From assembly GCF_036240795.1 (NCBI RefSeq), contig NZ_CP108454.1:124001-188000 (forward strand): 64,000 nucleotides of DNA. The letters are read 5' to 3'. This DNA comes from Streptomyces sp. NBC_01268 (GTDB taxonomy: Bacteria > Actinomycetota > Actinomycetes > Streptomycetales > Streptomycetaceae). Positions 1-8,606 of this stretch are shown here, one piece after another. Position 1 is the stretch's first letter. Each line of letters opens with the position of its first letter. The notes beneath the pieces were generated by a model, which did no database searches, was not told the DNA's origin, and saw nothing but the letters and a program-made list of their open reading frames with translations. The translations under genes were made by a program, and so were the position numbers.

Positions 1-169
1 CCCGTACCTGCCGCAGGCGGAATGGGGCGGCTTCGGGAAGTCCGGCATCGGCCGGGAACTGGGCCCCAGCGGTCTCGCCGAGTACCGCGAGACCAAGCAC
101 ATCTACCGGAACCTCGCTCCGCGCCCCGTGCGCTGGTTCGCGGGCGAGACGCAGAAGGACCAGGCATGA
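1..169 (+). CDS. Betaine-aldehyde-type aldehyde dehydrogenase, C-terminal end (partial)
   Basis: Only the last ~55 codons are in the window (reading frame beginning at base 2, stop TGA 167-169). The visible stretch contains [15 protein letters not shown] followed by a YRETKHIY block, the typical C-terminal end of NAD(P)-dependent aldehyde dehydrogenases that act on betaine aldehyde and similar substrates. The stop overlaps the ATG of the next gene (ATGA), so the two are translationally coupled. Next to a choline dehydrogenase-like gene and a betaine ABC system, the likely role is the second step of choline to glycine betaine conversion in the cytoplasm. The catalytic Cys and Glu lie outside the window, so the substrate is inferred from context. 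Confidence 0.8.
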   Translation, partial: PYLPQAEWGGFGKSGIGRELGPSGLAEYRETKHIYRNLAPRPVRWFAGETQKDQA

Positions 170-1692
170 ACGACCAGCACCTGTACGACTACGTCGTCGT
201 CGGCGGCGGCACCGCGGGTTCGGTGATCGCCTCCCGGCTGACCGAGGACCCGAACGTCACCGTCGCCGTCATCGAGGGCGGCCCCAGCGACGTCGGCCGC
301 GACGACGTCCTCACCCTGCGCCGCTGGATGGGCCTGCTCGGGGGCGAGCTGGACTACGACTACCCCACCACGGAGCAGCCCCGGGGCAACTCGTACATCC
401 GGCACAGCCGGGCCCGGGTGCTGGGCGGCTGCTCCTCGCACAACACCCTCATCGCGTTCAAGCCCCTTCCCTCCGACTGGGACGAGTGGGCCGAGGCCGG
501 TGCCGAGGGCTGGGACGCCGCCGCCATGGACCCCTACTTCGCCCGGCTGCGCAACAACGTCGTTCCCGTCGACGAGGCCGACCGGAACGCGATCGCGCGG
601 GACTTCGTCGACGCGGCTCAGACCGCGCTCGGGGTGCCCCGCGTCGAGGGCTTCAACCGCGAGCCGTTCCACGAGGGCGTCGGCTTCTTCGACCTCGCCT
701 ACCACCCGGAGAACAACAAGCGGTCGTCCGCCTCCGTCGCCTATCTCCACCCGTTCCTGGACCGGCCGAACCTGCACATCGCCCTGGAGACCTGGGCGTT
801 CCGGCTGGAGTTCGAGGGCACCCGGGCGACCGGCGTGCACATCCGCGCGAAGGACGGCACGGAACACGTCGTGCGCGCTCGGCGCGAGATCCTGGTGTGC
901 GCGGGCGCCGTGGACACCCCGCGCCTGCTGCTGCACTCCGGCGTCGGGCCGCGCGCCGATCTCGAGAAGCTCGGCATACCCGTCGTGCACGACCTGCCGG
1001 GCGTCGGAGAGAACCTGCTCGACCACCCCGAGTCGGTCATCGTGTGGGAGACCCACGGCCCGATCCCGGAGAACTCCGCGATGGACTCCGACGCCGGTCT
1101 CTTCGTCCGCCGGGACCCGGAGTCCGAGGGACCGGACCTGATGTTCCACTTCTACCAGATCCCCTTCACCGACAACCCCGAGCGACTGGGCTACGAACGG
1201 CCCGCGCACGGCGTGTCGATGACACCGAACATCCCCAAGCCGCGCAGCCGCGGCCGGTTGTACCTGACGAGCGACGACCCCGAGGTCAAGCCCGCTCTGG
1301 ACTTCCGGTACTTCACCGACGAGGACGACTACGACGGCCGGACCCTCGTCGACGGGATCCGCATCGCCCGGCAGATCGCGGCGAGCGAACCCCTGGCCGG
1401 CTGGCTGAAGCGCGAGGTGTGCCCGGGGCCGGAGATCACCTCGGACGAGGAGCTCAGCGCCTACGCCCGGCACGTCGCACACACCGTCTACCACCCGGCC
1501 GGCACCTGCCGGATGGGTGCCGTCGACGACGAACTCGCCGTCGTCGCACCCGACCTGAGGATCCGGGGCCTCGACGGCATCCGGATCGCCGACGCGTCCG
1601 TCTTCCCGACCATGACCGCCGTCAACCCCATGATCGGCGTGCTCATGGTCGGCGAGAAATGCGCCGACCTGCTGGGAGGTACGACCCGATGA
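166..1692 (+). CDS. betA: GMC-family choline dehydrogenase-like oxidoreductase
   Basis: A 508-residue FAD enzyme of the glucose-methanol-choline family, which oxidises choline (or a related alcohol) to the aldehyde. An N-terminal dinucleotide-binding motif [10 protein letters not shown] lies near residues 10-19, the GMC signature [10 protein letters not shown] near 84-93, the catalytic-His segment [13 protein letters not shown] near 439-451 and the C-terminal VNPMIG motif near 486. Length is near the family norm of about 520-560. I chose the ATG at 166 because it overlaps the upstream stop and starts directly before the FAD motif; a longer reading from 22 only adds out-of-family sequence. The downstream ATPase start overlaps its stop by four bases. 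Choline specificity rests on the betaine-transporter context; another alcohol is possible. Confidence 0.85.
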   Translation: MNDQHLYDYVVVGGGTAGSVIASRLTEDPNVTVAVIEGGPSDVGRDDVLTLRRWMGLLGGELDYDYPTTEQPRGNSYIRHSRARVLGGCSSHNTLIAFKPLPSDWDEWAEAGAEGWDAAAMDPYFARLRNNVVPVDEADRNAIARDFVDAAQTALGVPRVEGFNREPFHEGVGFFDLAYHPENNKRSSASVAYLHPFLDRPNLHIALETWAFRLEFEGTRATGVHIRAKDGTEHVVRARREILVCAGAVDTPRLLLHSGVGPRADLEKLGIPVVHDLPGVGENLLDHPESVIVWETHGPIPENSAMDSDAGLFVRRDPESEGPDLMFHFYQIPFTDNPERLGYERPAHGVSMTPNIPKPRSRGRLYLTSDDPEVKPALDFRYFTDEDDYDGRTLVDGIRIARQIAASEPLAGWLKREVCPGPEITSDEELSAYARHVAHTVYHPAGTCRMGAVDDELAVVAPDLRIRGLDGIRIADASVFPTMTAVNPMIGVLMVGEKCADLLGGTTR

Positions 1693-2786
1693 GCATTCCG
1701 TACGCCCCGACCCGCACCACCACGCCGTCCCCGACCGCCGCGAGGTCCGTCTTCTCCGTACGCGGTCTGTGGAAGGTCTTCGGGCCCAAGGCCGAGCGTG
1801 TGCCCGACGACCAGGCGCTCGCGCGGCTCGGCGCGGCCGAGCTGCGCGAGCGCACCGGCTGCACCGCCGCTGTCCGCGACGTCTCCTTCGACGTCGCGAA
1901 AGGCGAGGTCTTCGTCGTCATGGGCCTGTCGGGCTCGGGCAAGTCGACGCTCGTACGCTGCCTGACCAGGCTGATCGAGCCGACCTCGGGCTCGGTCTCC
2001 ATCGACGGCGAGGACGTCCTGTCCATGGACCCCGGCCGGCTCCGCGAACTGCGCCGGCACCGGGCCGCGATGGTCTTCCAGCACTTCGGTCTGCTGCCGC
2101 ACCGCACCGTGCTCGACAACGTGGCGTACGGCCTGGAGATCCAGGGCGTGGGTCGCGGTGAACGGCGTGAGCGGGCGGCGGAATTCGTCGCCAAGGTCGG
2201 CCTCGCAGGCATGGAGCAGCGCAGACCGGGTCAGTTGTCCGGCGGTCAGCAGCAGCGGGTCGGTCTGGCCCGCGCTCTCGCCGTGGACCCCGAAGTACTG
2301 CTGTTCGACGAGCCGTTCAGCGCGCTGGACCCGCTCATCCGCCGGGACATGCAGGAGGAGGTCGTGCGCCTGCACCGGGAGGAGGGGCGCACGATGGTCT
2401 TCATCACGCACGACCTGAGCGAGGCGCTGAAGCTCGGCGACCGCATCGCGCTGATGCGCGACGGCCGGATCGTGCAGCTCGGTACGCCGGAGGAGATCGT
2501 GGGCTCCCCCGCCGACGACTACGTCCGGGACTTCGTCCGTGACGTGCCGCGCGAGCAGGTGCTGACCGTGCGCTCGGCGATGCGCCCCGCGCTCGCGGAG
2601 GAACACGAGGCCGGCCCGGCGCTCGCCCCCGACGCCACCGTCCAGGAGGCCATCGAAGCCGTCGCCCGGACGGGCGAGAACGCCCGGGTGGTCGAGGGCG
2701 GCCGGTGCCTCGGTGTGGTGGACCACGCGGGACTCCTGGGTGTCGTCGCCGGCGTACCGGCCGCGGCGGGGAAGGCGGTGGCCTGA
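1689..2786 (+). CDS. proV: Glycine betaine/proline ABC transporter ATP-binding protein (ProV/OpuAA-like)
   Basis: A 365-residue ABC ATPase that would power osmoprotectant uptake at the cytoplasmic membrane. It shows Walker [10 protein letters not shown] (about 79-87), the Q-loop in [10 protein letters not shown], signature LSGGQQQR, Walker [12 protein letters not shown] and the H-loop ITHD. The insert before Walker A, a block like [18 protein letters not shown], and the LLPHRTV segment are characteristic of the QAT/ProV subfamily. The C-terminal ~90 residues resemble a shortened CBS-type regulatory region, which in OpuA/ProV proteins senses ionic strength. The start overlaps the dehydrogenase stop by 4 bp, tying uptake to choline oxidation. 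Confidence 0.9.
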   Translation: MSIPYAPTRTTTPSPTAARSVFSVRGLWKVFGPKAERVPDDQALARLGAAELRERTGCTAAVRDVSFDVAKGEVFVVMGLSGSGKSTLVRCLTRLIEPTSGSVSIDGEDVLSMDPGRLRELRRHRAAMVFQHFGLLPHRTVLDNVAYGLEIQGVGRGERRERAAEFVAKVGLAGMEQRRPGQLSGGQQQRVGLARALAVDPEVLLFDEPFSALDPLIRRDMQEEVVRLHREEGRTMVFITHDLSEALKLGDRIALMRDGRIVQLGTPEEIVGSPADDYVRDFVRDVPREQVLTVRSAMRPALAEEHEAGPALAPDATVQEAIEAVARTGENARVVEGGRCLGVVDHAGLLGVVAGVPAAAGKAVA

Positions 2787-3004
2787 TGCACTCCCCTACG
2801 ACCTTGTCGCCGCCGGGCGGCACGACCGGTGCCGGTGCCCGGGGAGAGCGCCGCTGCACCGGAAGCCCCCGCCCGTCCTTCGGCGCCCCCGGTTCCGCTC
2901 TTGACGCCGGACGCGCCGGCGTCGCTCCGGCCGGCGGGGACTCCGGCCGCCGCGCCATGCGGCCCGCGGGCCGTACGCGCGGCCCAGGGCGGTGGGTGCG
3001 ATGA
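2786..3004 (+). CDS. Short hypothetical reading frame between proV and proW
   Basis: An ATG that overlaps the proV stop opens a 72-codon frame ending in TGA across the ATG of the permease (ATGA overlap), so spacing alone would fit a small coupled gene. The product is low-complexity, rich in Pro, Gly, Arg and Ser, with no membrane segment or recognisable domain. It may be a real small protein, or this stretch may be a non-coding spacer or a degraded end of proV. The overlaps at both ends are the only support. Confidence 0.25.
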   Translation: MHSPTTLSPPGGTTGAGARGERRCTGSPRPSFGAPGSALDAGRAGVAPAGGDSGRRAMRPAGRTRGPGRWVR

Positions 3005-5013
3005 CCGTGACCGTCACCCCCGCCCCTTCCGGCCGGACGGCCACCGGCACTGCCGGCGTCGACGACGCCGACGGCGCCGCGACCCATGACGCCCGGCCCG
3101 GAGCGCTGCGCGCGCTCGCGCGGCACCGCGGCCGCCTGATCGGCGCCGGCACGGCCCTCGGCCTGCTTCTCGGCGCCGTACTCCTGGGCGGCGGCAGCTG
3201 GCCGGGAGCGCTGGCCGTCGACGTGTCCGCCCCGCTCGGGCGCGGCAGCGACTGGATCATCGACAACCGCGACAGCCACCCGCTGTTCCTCTACTTCCTC
3301 GGTCACGTGAGCAACCTGGTGGTCGTGTCCGTCCGCGCGGTGTACCTGGTGCTGCTGGCCGCCGGCTGGGCCGGCGTCGTCACGGCCGCCGGCCTGGTGG
3401 CCTGGCGTGTCGCCGGTGTCCGGCTCGCGCTGGCCTCCGTCGTCGCCCTCGCCGGGTGTGGACTGCTCGGCATGTGGGTGCCCACCATGCAGACGCTCGC
3501 GCTGATGGTGGTCGCCGTCGCCGCGTCGGTGCTGCTGGGTGGTCTCCTCGGGCTCGCCGCCGGCCTGTCGGACCGGATGCACCGGATGCTGCGACCGGTC
3601 CTCGACACGATGCAGGTGCTGCCGGCCTTCGCGTACCTGCTTCCGGTCGTGCTGGTCTTCGGCATCGGCGTGCCCGCGGCCGTCCTCGCGACCGTCGTCT
3701 ACGCCGCCCCGCCCATGGCCCGGCTCACGGCGCTGGGCCTGCGCGGCGCGGACGCCGGGGTCATGGAGGCGGCCGCGTCCCTGGGCGCCACCGCGAGGCA
3801 GCGGCTGCTGACCGCTCGGCTGCCCCTGGCCCGCAAGGAGCTGCTGCTCGGCGTCAACCAGTCGATCATGATGGCCCTCGGCATGGCCGTGATCGCGTCC
3901 GTCATCGGTGCGGGCGGCCTCGGTGACCGCGTGTACCAGGCGCTGGCCTCGGTCGACGTCGGTGCCGCGCTCGCCGCCGGTGTGCCGGTGGTGCTGCTCG
4001 CCGTCGTCCTGGACCGCGTCACCGCCGCGGCGGGAGCACGGATCGGCGCGCCGCCGGTCCCCCGCGCGCGGCTCGGCTGGGCCGTCGCCGTCGTGGTGAC
4101 CGCCGCCGTCGCGCTCGCGGGGCGCCTGTCCGGCCGGCTCTCCTGGCCCACGGAGTGGACCGTGGACGTCGCCGAGACCGTCAACCGGGTCGTGGACTGG
4201 ATGACCGCCCACCTCTACTCCGGTGTGCCCCTCGTCGGGGGGACCGCCGACTGGGCGGGGCGGTTCACCGTCTGGGTCCTCAACCCGCTGCGCGACGGGC
4301 TGCAGTGGCTGCCCTGGTGGGCGGTCCTCATCGGCGTCGGCGCGCTCGCCCTGCTCATCGGTACCTGGCGCACCGCGGCGACCGCCGTCCTCGCGATGGG
4401 CGTGATCGGTGTGCTCGGGGTCTGGACCCCGGCGCTCGACACGCTGTCCCAGGTCCTGGCCGCCGTCGCCGTGACCCTGGTGCTCGGCGTCGCCCTCGGG
4501 GCCGCCGCGGCCCGCAGCAGCCGGTTGGGGCGCGTGCTCCGTCCGGTGCTGGACGTCTTCCAGACGCTCCCGCAGTTCGTGTACCTGATCCCCGTGGTCG
4601 CCCTGTTCGGGGTGGGCCGCGCCCCGGCGGTCGCGGCGGCGGTGGTCTACGCGCTGCCCGCGGTGGTACGGATCACGGCGCAGGGCGTGCGCGCCGTGGA
4701 CCCGGCGGCGCTGGAGTCCGCCCGGTCGCTCGGAGCGACCGGCCGCCAGCAGCTTCTCCAGGTCCAGCTGCCGCTGGCCCGGCCGGCGCTGCTGCTCGCC
4801 GTGAACCAGGGCGTCGTGCTCGTCCTCGCCGTGGTCGTCATCGGCGGCCTCGTGGGCGGCGGCGCGCTCGGCTACGACGCGGTCTTCGGCCTCGCCCGGG
4901 GCGACCTGGCGACCGGTCTGGTCGCCGGTGCCGCGATCGTCTGCCTCGGCCTGGCGCTGGACCGGGTGACCCAGCCCACGGAACGCCGTGAGCTCGCCGG
5001 AAAGGGGGCCTGA
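3001..5013 (+). CDS. proW: Betaine ABC transporter permease, two ProW-like halves fused
   Basis: About 670 residues, roughly twice a normal ProW/OpuAB permease core. The sequence is an internal duplication: each half has several hydrophobic spans and its own EAA-type coupling loop, EAAASLGATARQRLLTARLP in the first and ESARSLGATGRQQLLQVQLP in the second. Both halves also share a LPxFxYLxPVVxxFGxG block. The fusion would give both membrane domains of one importer as a single chain. I prefer ATG 3001, with GGTGGG just upstream, over GTG 2992. It sits between the ATPase and the binding protein, with the latter only 1 bp downstream. Confidence 0.88.
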   Translation: MTVTVTPAPSGRTATGTAGVDDADGAATHDARPGALRALARHRGRLIGAGTALGLLLGAVLLGGGSWPGALAVDVSAPLGRGSDWIIDNRDSHPLFLYFLGHVSNLVVVSVRAVYLVLLAAGWAGVVTAAGLVAWRVAGVRLALASVVALAGCGLLGMWVPTMQTLALMVVAVAASVLLGGLLGLAAGLSDRMHRMLRPVLDTMQVLPAFAYLLPVVLVFGIGVPAAVLATVVYAAPPMARLTALGLRGADAGVMEAAASLGATARQRLLTARLPLARKELLLGVNQSIMMALGMAVIASVIGAGGLGDRVYQALASVDVGAALAAGVPVVLLAVVLDRVTAAAGARIGAPPVPRARLGWAVAVVVTAAVALAGRLSGRLSWPTEWTVDVAETVNRVVDWMTAHLYSGVPLVGGTADWAGRFTVWVLNPLRDGLQWLPWWAVLIGVGALALLIGTWRTAATAVLAMGVIGVLGVWTPALDTLSQVLAAVAVTLVLGVALGAAAARSSRLGRVLRPVLDVFQTLPQFVYLIPVVALFGVGRAPAVAAAVVYALPAVVRITAQGVRAVDPAALESARSLGATGRQQLLQVQLPLARPALLLAVNQGVVLVLAVVVIGGLVGGGALGYDAVFGLARGDLATGLVAGAAIVCLGLALDRVTQPTERRELAGKGA

Positions 5014-5014
5014 C

Positions 5015-5974
5015 ATGGCTCGCACACGTTACGCCGCTCTCGCGGCCGCCGTCGCCCTGACGGCACTCACCGGTTGCGGTGCCGCCGACATGACCCGCCA
5101 GGCCTCCCCGTACGCCGCTGCCGAAGGCTCCCGGACGGTGACGCTGTCCGTGCAGTCGTGGGTGGGCGCGCAGGCCAACGTCGCCGTCGCCCAGTACCTG
5201 CTGGAGCACGAGCTCGGCTACCGGGTCGACACCGTCCAGATCGACGAAGTGCCGGCCTGGGACGCACTCAGTCAGGGCCGGGTCGACGCCATCCTGGAGG
5301 ACTGGGGCCACCCGGACCAGGAGAAGCGGTACATCGACGACAAGGGGACGATCGAACGGGGCGGCGATCTCGGGGTGACCGGTCACATCGGCTGGTTCGT
5401 GCCCACGTACTTCGCCGAGCAGCACCCGGACGTCACCGACTGGAAGAACCTGAACAAGTACGCCGAGGCGTTCCGCACCGCGGAAAGCGGCGGCAAGGGC
5501 CAGCTGATGGACGGCTCCCCGTCCTACGTCACCAACGACAAGGCGCTCGTGGACAGCCTCGGCCTCGACTACCAGGTCGTGTTCGCGGGCTCGGAAGCGG
5601 CGCAGATCACGCAGATCAAGCAGTTCGCCAAGGAGCAGAAGCCGTTCCTGACCTACTGGTACAAGCCCCAGTGGCTGTTCGAGAAGGTCCCGATGACGGA
5701 GGTGAAGCTGCCGGCCTACAAGGAGGGCTGCGACGCCGACCCGGAGAAGGTGGCCTGCGCGTACCCGCACACGCCGCTCCAGAAGTTCTTCAACGCACGC
5801 TTCGCCGAGGGCGGGGGCGACGCCGCCGCCTTCCTGAAGAGGTTCCGGTGGACGACCGACATGCAGAACGACGTCGCCTTGATGATCGCCGAGCAGAAGC
5901 TGTCGCCGCAGGAGGCGGCCGGCCGATGGGTGAAGGACCACGAGTCCACCTGGCGGGCGTGGCTCCCGTCCTGA
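5015..5974 (+). CDS. proX: Glycine betaine-binding lipoprotein (ProX/OpuAC-like)
   Basis: A 319-residue periplasmic-type binding protein. It has a lipoprotein signal, with a basic start, hydrophobic core and lipobox LTALTGC, so it should be anchored outside the membrane. The mature part has OpuAC-family features: WVGAQANVAVAQYLLE near the start, a RVDAILEDWGHPD stretch, aromatic-rich segments such as YWYKPQWLF that usually build the quaternary-amine cage, and a C-terminal helix region. It follows the fused permease at 1 bp and is the last gene of the operon; a strong hairpin terminator follows at about 6124. Betaine, choline or proline betaine could be the ligand. Confidence 0.9.
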   Translation: MARTRYAALAAAVALTALTGCGAADMTRQASPYAAAEGSRTVTLSVQSWVGAQANVAVAQYLLEHELGYRVDTVQIDEVPAWDALSQGRVDAILEDWGHPDQEKRYIDDKGTIERGGDLGVTGHIGWFVPTYFAEQHPDVTDWKNLNKYAEAFRTAESGGKGQLMDGSPSYVTNDKALVDSLGLDYQVVFAGSEAAQITQIKQFAKEQKPFLTYWYKPQWLFEKVPMTEVKLPAYKEGCDADPEKVACAYPHTPLQKFFNARFAEGGGDAAAFLKRFRWTTDMQNDVALMIAEQKLSPQEAAGRWVKDHESTWRAWLPS

Positions 5975-6123
5975 CGCGCACGGGGAGACCGGCCGCCCAC
6001 GCCGGTGTCCCCCGGACGTGCGACGCGCACGTGTCGTACCGACGGTGATCGAATCGAGGCGGCGGGACCGGATGAGGCCATAGACGGTCGAGCGACCCGG
6101 TCCGACTGCGGCAGCACACAGGG

Positions 6124-6163
6124 GAAGGGCCCCGCCCCGGGGCGAACCGGGGTGGGGCCCTTC
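6124..6163. terminator. Bidirectional hairpin terminator after proX
   Basis: A 17-bp stem GAAGGGCCCCGCCCCGG pairs with 6147-6163 across a 6-nt loop (one G-U pair), and a short T-rich tail follows on the plus strand. It sits between the betaine operon and a minus-strand gene remnant that ends at 6186, so it can serve both directions. Confidence 0.8.
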
Positions 6164-6185
6164 CTGTTCGTGCTGCCCGTTCGGG

Positions 6186-6400
6186 CTACTGGTGGACGGT
6201 GCGGCGACGCCGCATCCACCACACCAGGGCCGCGCCGGTGGCGGCGATCGCCACGGCGATGCCGGAGATCAGGCCGACCGGGGTGTCCGATCCGGTGTCG
6301 GCGAGGCCGCCGTCCGGGTCCGGCCTGTTCGCCGGAGGCGTCGCGCCCCCACTGCCGCCCGTGTCACCGTTGCCGGGCGCCGCTCCCTCTTCCTCCAGGG
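6186..6400 (-). pseudogene. C-terminal remnant of an LAxTG sortase-anchored surface protein
   Basis: The minus strand ends in a textbook cell-wall sorting signal: a Pro/Gly/Thr/Asp-rich spacer, the motif LADTG, a ~20-residue hydrophobic span (GLISGIAVAIAATGAALVWW) and a basic tail MRRRRTVHQ. LAxTG is the pentapeptide used by class E sortases of streptomycetes. Upstream of about 6400 this frame runs into sequence that codes on the opposite strand, so the protein's head, including any signal peptide, is missing. It is the tail of a deleted gene rather than a complete small protein. Confidence 0.65.
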
Positions 6401-6698
6401 TGCCGTGTGGTACATCGGCGAGACCCTGCGCCGACGGCACGAGGGCTGGGCGTGGAAGTTCGAACCGGACGTCACCTTCGGCCTGCTCCCGACGTTCTAT
6501 CCGACGGTCCCGGACCCCGCGTACCTGGACACCCCCTGCGTCGGCGCACCCGATGCCGAGCCCGGCGAACACTGGTACCCCCTGAACACGCTGCGCCGGC
6601 TCCTCGCCACCGAGGACGAGTTCGACAACCCGATCGACGAACGACTCGTCGGCATGGTCGAAGGCTGGTACGACGAGGACGATGAGGACAACGAGTAA
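6390..6698 (+). pseudogene. C-terminal remnant of an unidentified cytosolic protein
   Basis: The plus-strand frame from about 6390 to the stop at 6698 gives a protein-like end of ~100 residues with GAVWYIGETLRRRHEGWAW, many aromatic residues and a very acidic last stretch (GWYDEDDEDNE). It looks like the end of a real gene: composition and codon use change sharply at about 6390, where the sequence abuts the oppositely oriented LADTG remnant. The frame can be read further upstream only through low-complexity antisense sequence. I do not recognise the family. Confidence 0.5.
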
Positions 6699-6823
6699 CT
6701 GACGTGCGCAGTACGGGCGTCAGGTCGTGTCTGATCGACCGATCCCCTGGCAGGTCGTAGTGAGCTGACGGATGCGGCGTGGCTCGGCTCCCCCGCGCCC
6801 TCCCCTCCCGAACCAGCACCTCG

Positions 6824-6903
6824 CGTTCGGCGACGGACATCGCGGCCGTTCTCTACACCCGCGGCACCACGGGCAGGCCCAAGGGCGCCCGGGACGCCCA
6901 CCG
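6824..6903 (+). pseudogene. Fragment of an AMP-dependent acyl-CoA synthetase/ligase
   Basis: A plus-strand frame encodes DIAAVLYTRGTTGRPKGA followed by a His-containing end. This is nearly the A3/P-loop core of ANL-superfamily adenylating enzymes (usual form LLYTSGTTGRPKGA). Only ~26 codons survive: the flanks lose similarity at once, and an Arg replaces the usual Ser of TSGTTG. It is a decayed scrap of a fatty-acyl-CoA ligase or similar enzyme, not a functional gene. Confidence 0.55.
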
Positions 6904-6943
6904 CGCCCAGGAATCGACCGTCGCGGTCCACAGTCGTCACAGA

Positions 6944-6982
6944 GCCCGGCCCGCTCCCTCGGGTCGAGGGAGCGGGCCGGGC
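6944..6982. terminator. Hairpin terminator of the tandem hydrolase operon
   Basis: A perfect 17-bp inverted repeat, GCCCGGCCCGCTCCCTC against 6966-6982, with a 5-nt loop. It lies about 25-60 bp past the stop of the minus-strand hydrolase that ends at 7005. Confidence 0.8.
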
Positions 6983-7004
6983 CGGTGCCGGAACGGGTCG
7001 CCTT

Positions 7005-8606
7005 CTACGGTGCGATCTCGAACGTGGGCGGCTTGAGGCCCGCGAGACAGCTGGTGTCCGGCGCGGTCGGGCTGTCGAAGAACGAGACCGTCATGGTCTG
7101 CGCGCACTTCGAGTCGGCGAAGACCACGTGGGCGACGTAGGGCACCGTGACGACGGTGGACCGGCTCAGCGTGCGGCCGACGTACGCCCCGTTGCTCGCC
7201 GCGGTCTGGGCGTCGAAGCCACCGGACAGGACGAAGGTCGGGATGTCGCTGACCGTTCTGTCCCGGATCGAGGGGTCCGCCGGGGGGACGTCCCAGGCGC
7301 GGCAGTCCTGGTGGAGCCAGGCGAGCTGCGGGGCGTTGGCGAGGAGCGAACGCGGGAACGACGGGAACGCGCGCCGGCCTCCCCGGATCACGTCCTCCTC
7401 GCTCTCGTACGGCGTCCACTGCCTGCAGAAGACGCCGTAGACGAGACCGTGGGACGTCCTCCCCAGGGCCTGCGGGCTGTACTTGCCGCCCGCCAGCTGC
7501 TCGGCGATCCGCTGCGGGTTGCCGTGCGCCAGTTCGTCGATGGAGCGGGGCACGCCCTCCGCCAGGTGGGAGGCGGAGGTCAGCCAGTTCACCAGGGTTC
7601 CACCGTCGACCACGACCTTCACCGGCGCCGACTGGCCGGGCACCGCGACGGTGGTGGAGGCCGGCCGGGCTTCGAGGTCGACGACGAGCCGCTCGAAGGT
7701 GGCCTTCAGGTTCGGATAGCGGGTGTTGCAGGCGGGCTGGTTCGCGCAGGCCTTGAAGATGCCGTCGAATCCCTCTCGTGCGGCCTTCCAGGTCACGGCA
7801 CCGCCGGCCAGGGACGGCGGCAGGATGCCGTCGATGCCGACCGACCGGATGCCCTCCGGGTGCAGGCGCATGTACTGGAGCGCCAGGTCGGTGCCGTAGG
7901 AGATGCCGAACACGTTCCACTGCCGGATGCCGAGCGCCTTGCGCAGGTCCGCGTAGTCGGCGGCGCTCTCCGTGTCGTCGTAGGCGCTGAGGTCGGCCCC
8001 CCGATCCACCAGCCGGTCGCGGCATTCCCGCGTCGCCCGGACGTGGAGGCGGCCGGTGGACGAGGCGTTGGAGACGAGGCCGAGGGCACGCGCGTTGAAC
8101 TGGTCGATGTTGAGGCAGGTGAGCTCCGGGTCGGCCGAGTAGGTGCCCCGCTGGGACATGAAGATCAGGTCCCGGTCGCGGTTCAGGCCGCCGTTGAGCG
8201 CCATCGGGATCTCCGACACCGCGTCGTCGCCGGGTCCGCCGGCGAGCCACACGATCGGGTCGCCCGCCGGCTTTCGCGTGGCCGCCGGGATGATCGCCAC
8301 GGCGAGGGTGATCCTGCGCCCCCAGCCCTTGTCGTGCCGGTCACGCTTCTCGGGGACCGTGAGCGTCCCGCACTGGGCGTCCTTCAGGGCGGGGATCGGG
8401 TCCGCCGTCCTCGGGCAGGGCCCCGGTACGTAGTGGGCGTGCCCCGCCGTCCGGGCGACTGTGCCGAGGTGCGCTCCGCCGCCGGACTCGGCCTGGGCGG
8501 GCATCGCGGCGAGGCCGACCACGAGGACACCGGCTGTGGCTCCGGCCAGCGTGGCCGCGAGCCGGCGCGAGGCAGGCCCGTGGCGCGGTGGGCAGGGGGA
8601 TCTCAT
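7005..8606 (-). CDS. Secreted alpha/beta-hydrolase, tripeptidyl-aminopeptidase-like
   Basis: 533 residues with a cleavable signal peptide: basic start, hydrophobic core, AMPAQAES. It is an alpha/beta-hydrolase of the SlpD/SlpE/tripeptidyl aminopeptidase type (peptidase family S33). Visible features are the oxyanion region WLAGGPGDDAV, the nucleophile elbow GISYGTDLAL with the catalytic Ser, and late blocks LSGGFDAQTA and PYVAHVVF that carry the Asp and His. Substrate is probably peptides or esters outside the cell. The ATG at 8606 overlaps the stop of the upstream paralogue (4 bp), so the two are co-translated. In the second block the family's GxGH is replaced by VAH. Confidence 0.85.
   Translation of the reverse strand: MRSPCPPRHGPASRRLAATLAGATAGVLVVGLAAMPAQAESGGGAHLGTVARTAGHAHYVPGPCPRTADPIPALKDAQCGTLTVPEKRDRHDKGWGRRITLAVAIIPAATRKPAGDPIVWLAGGPGDDAVSEIPMALNGGLNRDRDLIFMSQRGTYSADPELTCLNIDQFNARALGLVSNASSTGRLHVRATRECRDRLVDRGADLSAYDDTESAADYADLRKALGIRQWNVFGISYGTDLALQYMRLHPEGIRSVGIDGILPPSLAGGAVTWKAAREGFDGIFKACANQPACNTRYPNLKATFERLVVDLEARPASTTVAVPGQSAPVKVVVDGGTLVNWLTSASHLAEGVPRSIDELAHGNPQRIAEQLAGGKYSPQALGRTSHGLVYGVFCRQWTPYESEEDVIRGGRRAFPSFPRSLLANAPQLAWLHQDCRAWDVPPADPSIRDRTVSDIPTFVLSGGFDAQTAASNGAYVGRTLSRSTVVTVPYVAHVVFADSKCAQTMTVSFFDSPTAPDTSCLAGLKPPTFEIAP

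Larger units (their letters stand above)
6699..7004. other. Intergenic stretch with gene debris
   Basis: About 300 bases without an intact gene. It holds a fragment of an AMP-forming ligase at about 6824-6903 and a strong hairpin at 6944-6982, each listed separately. Nothing else was recognised. Confidence 0.6.

Noticed and set aside
2404..5025. 873-codon open frame on the minus strand
   Set aside because: Antisense to the betaine operon; low-complexity His/Gln/Arg-rich product, no domain.
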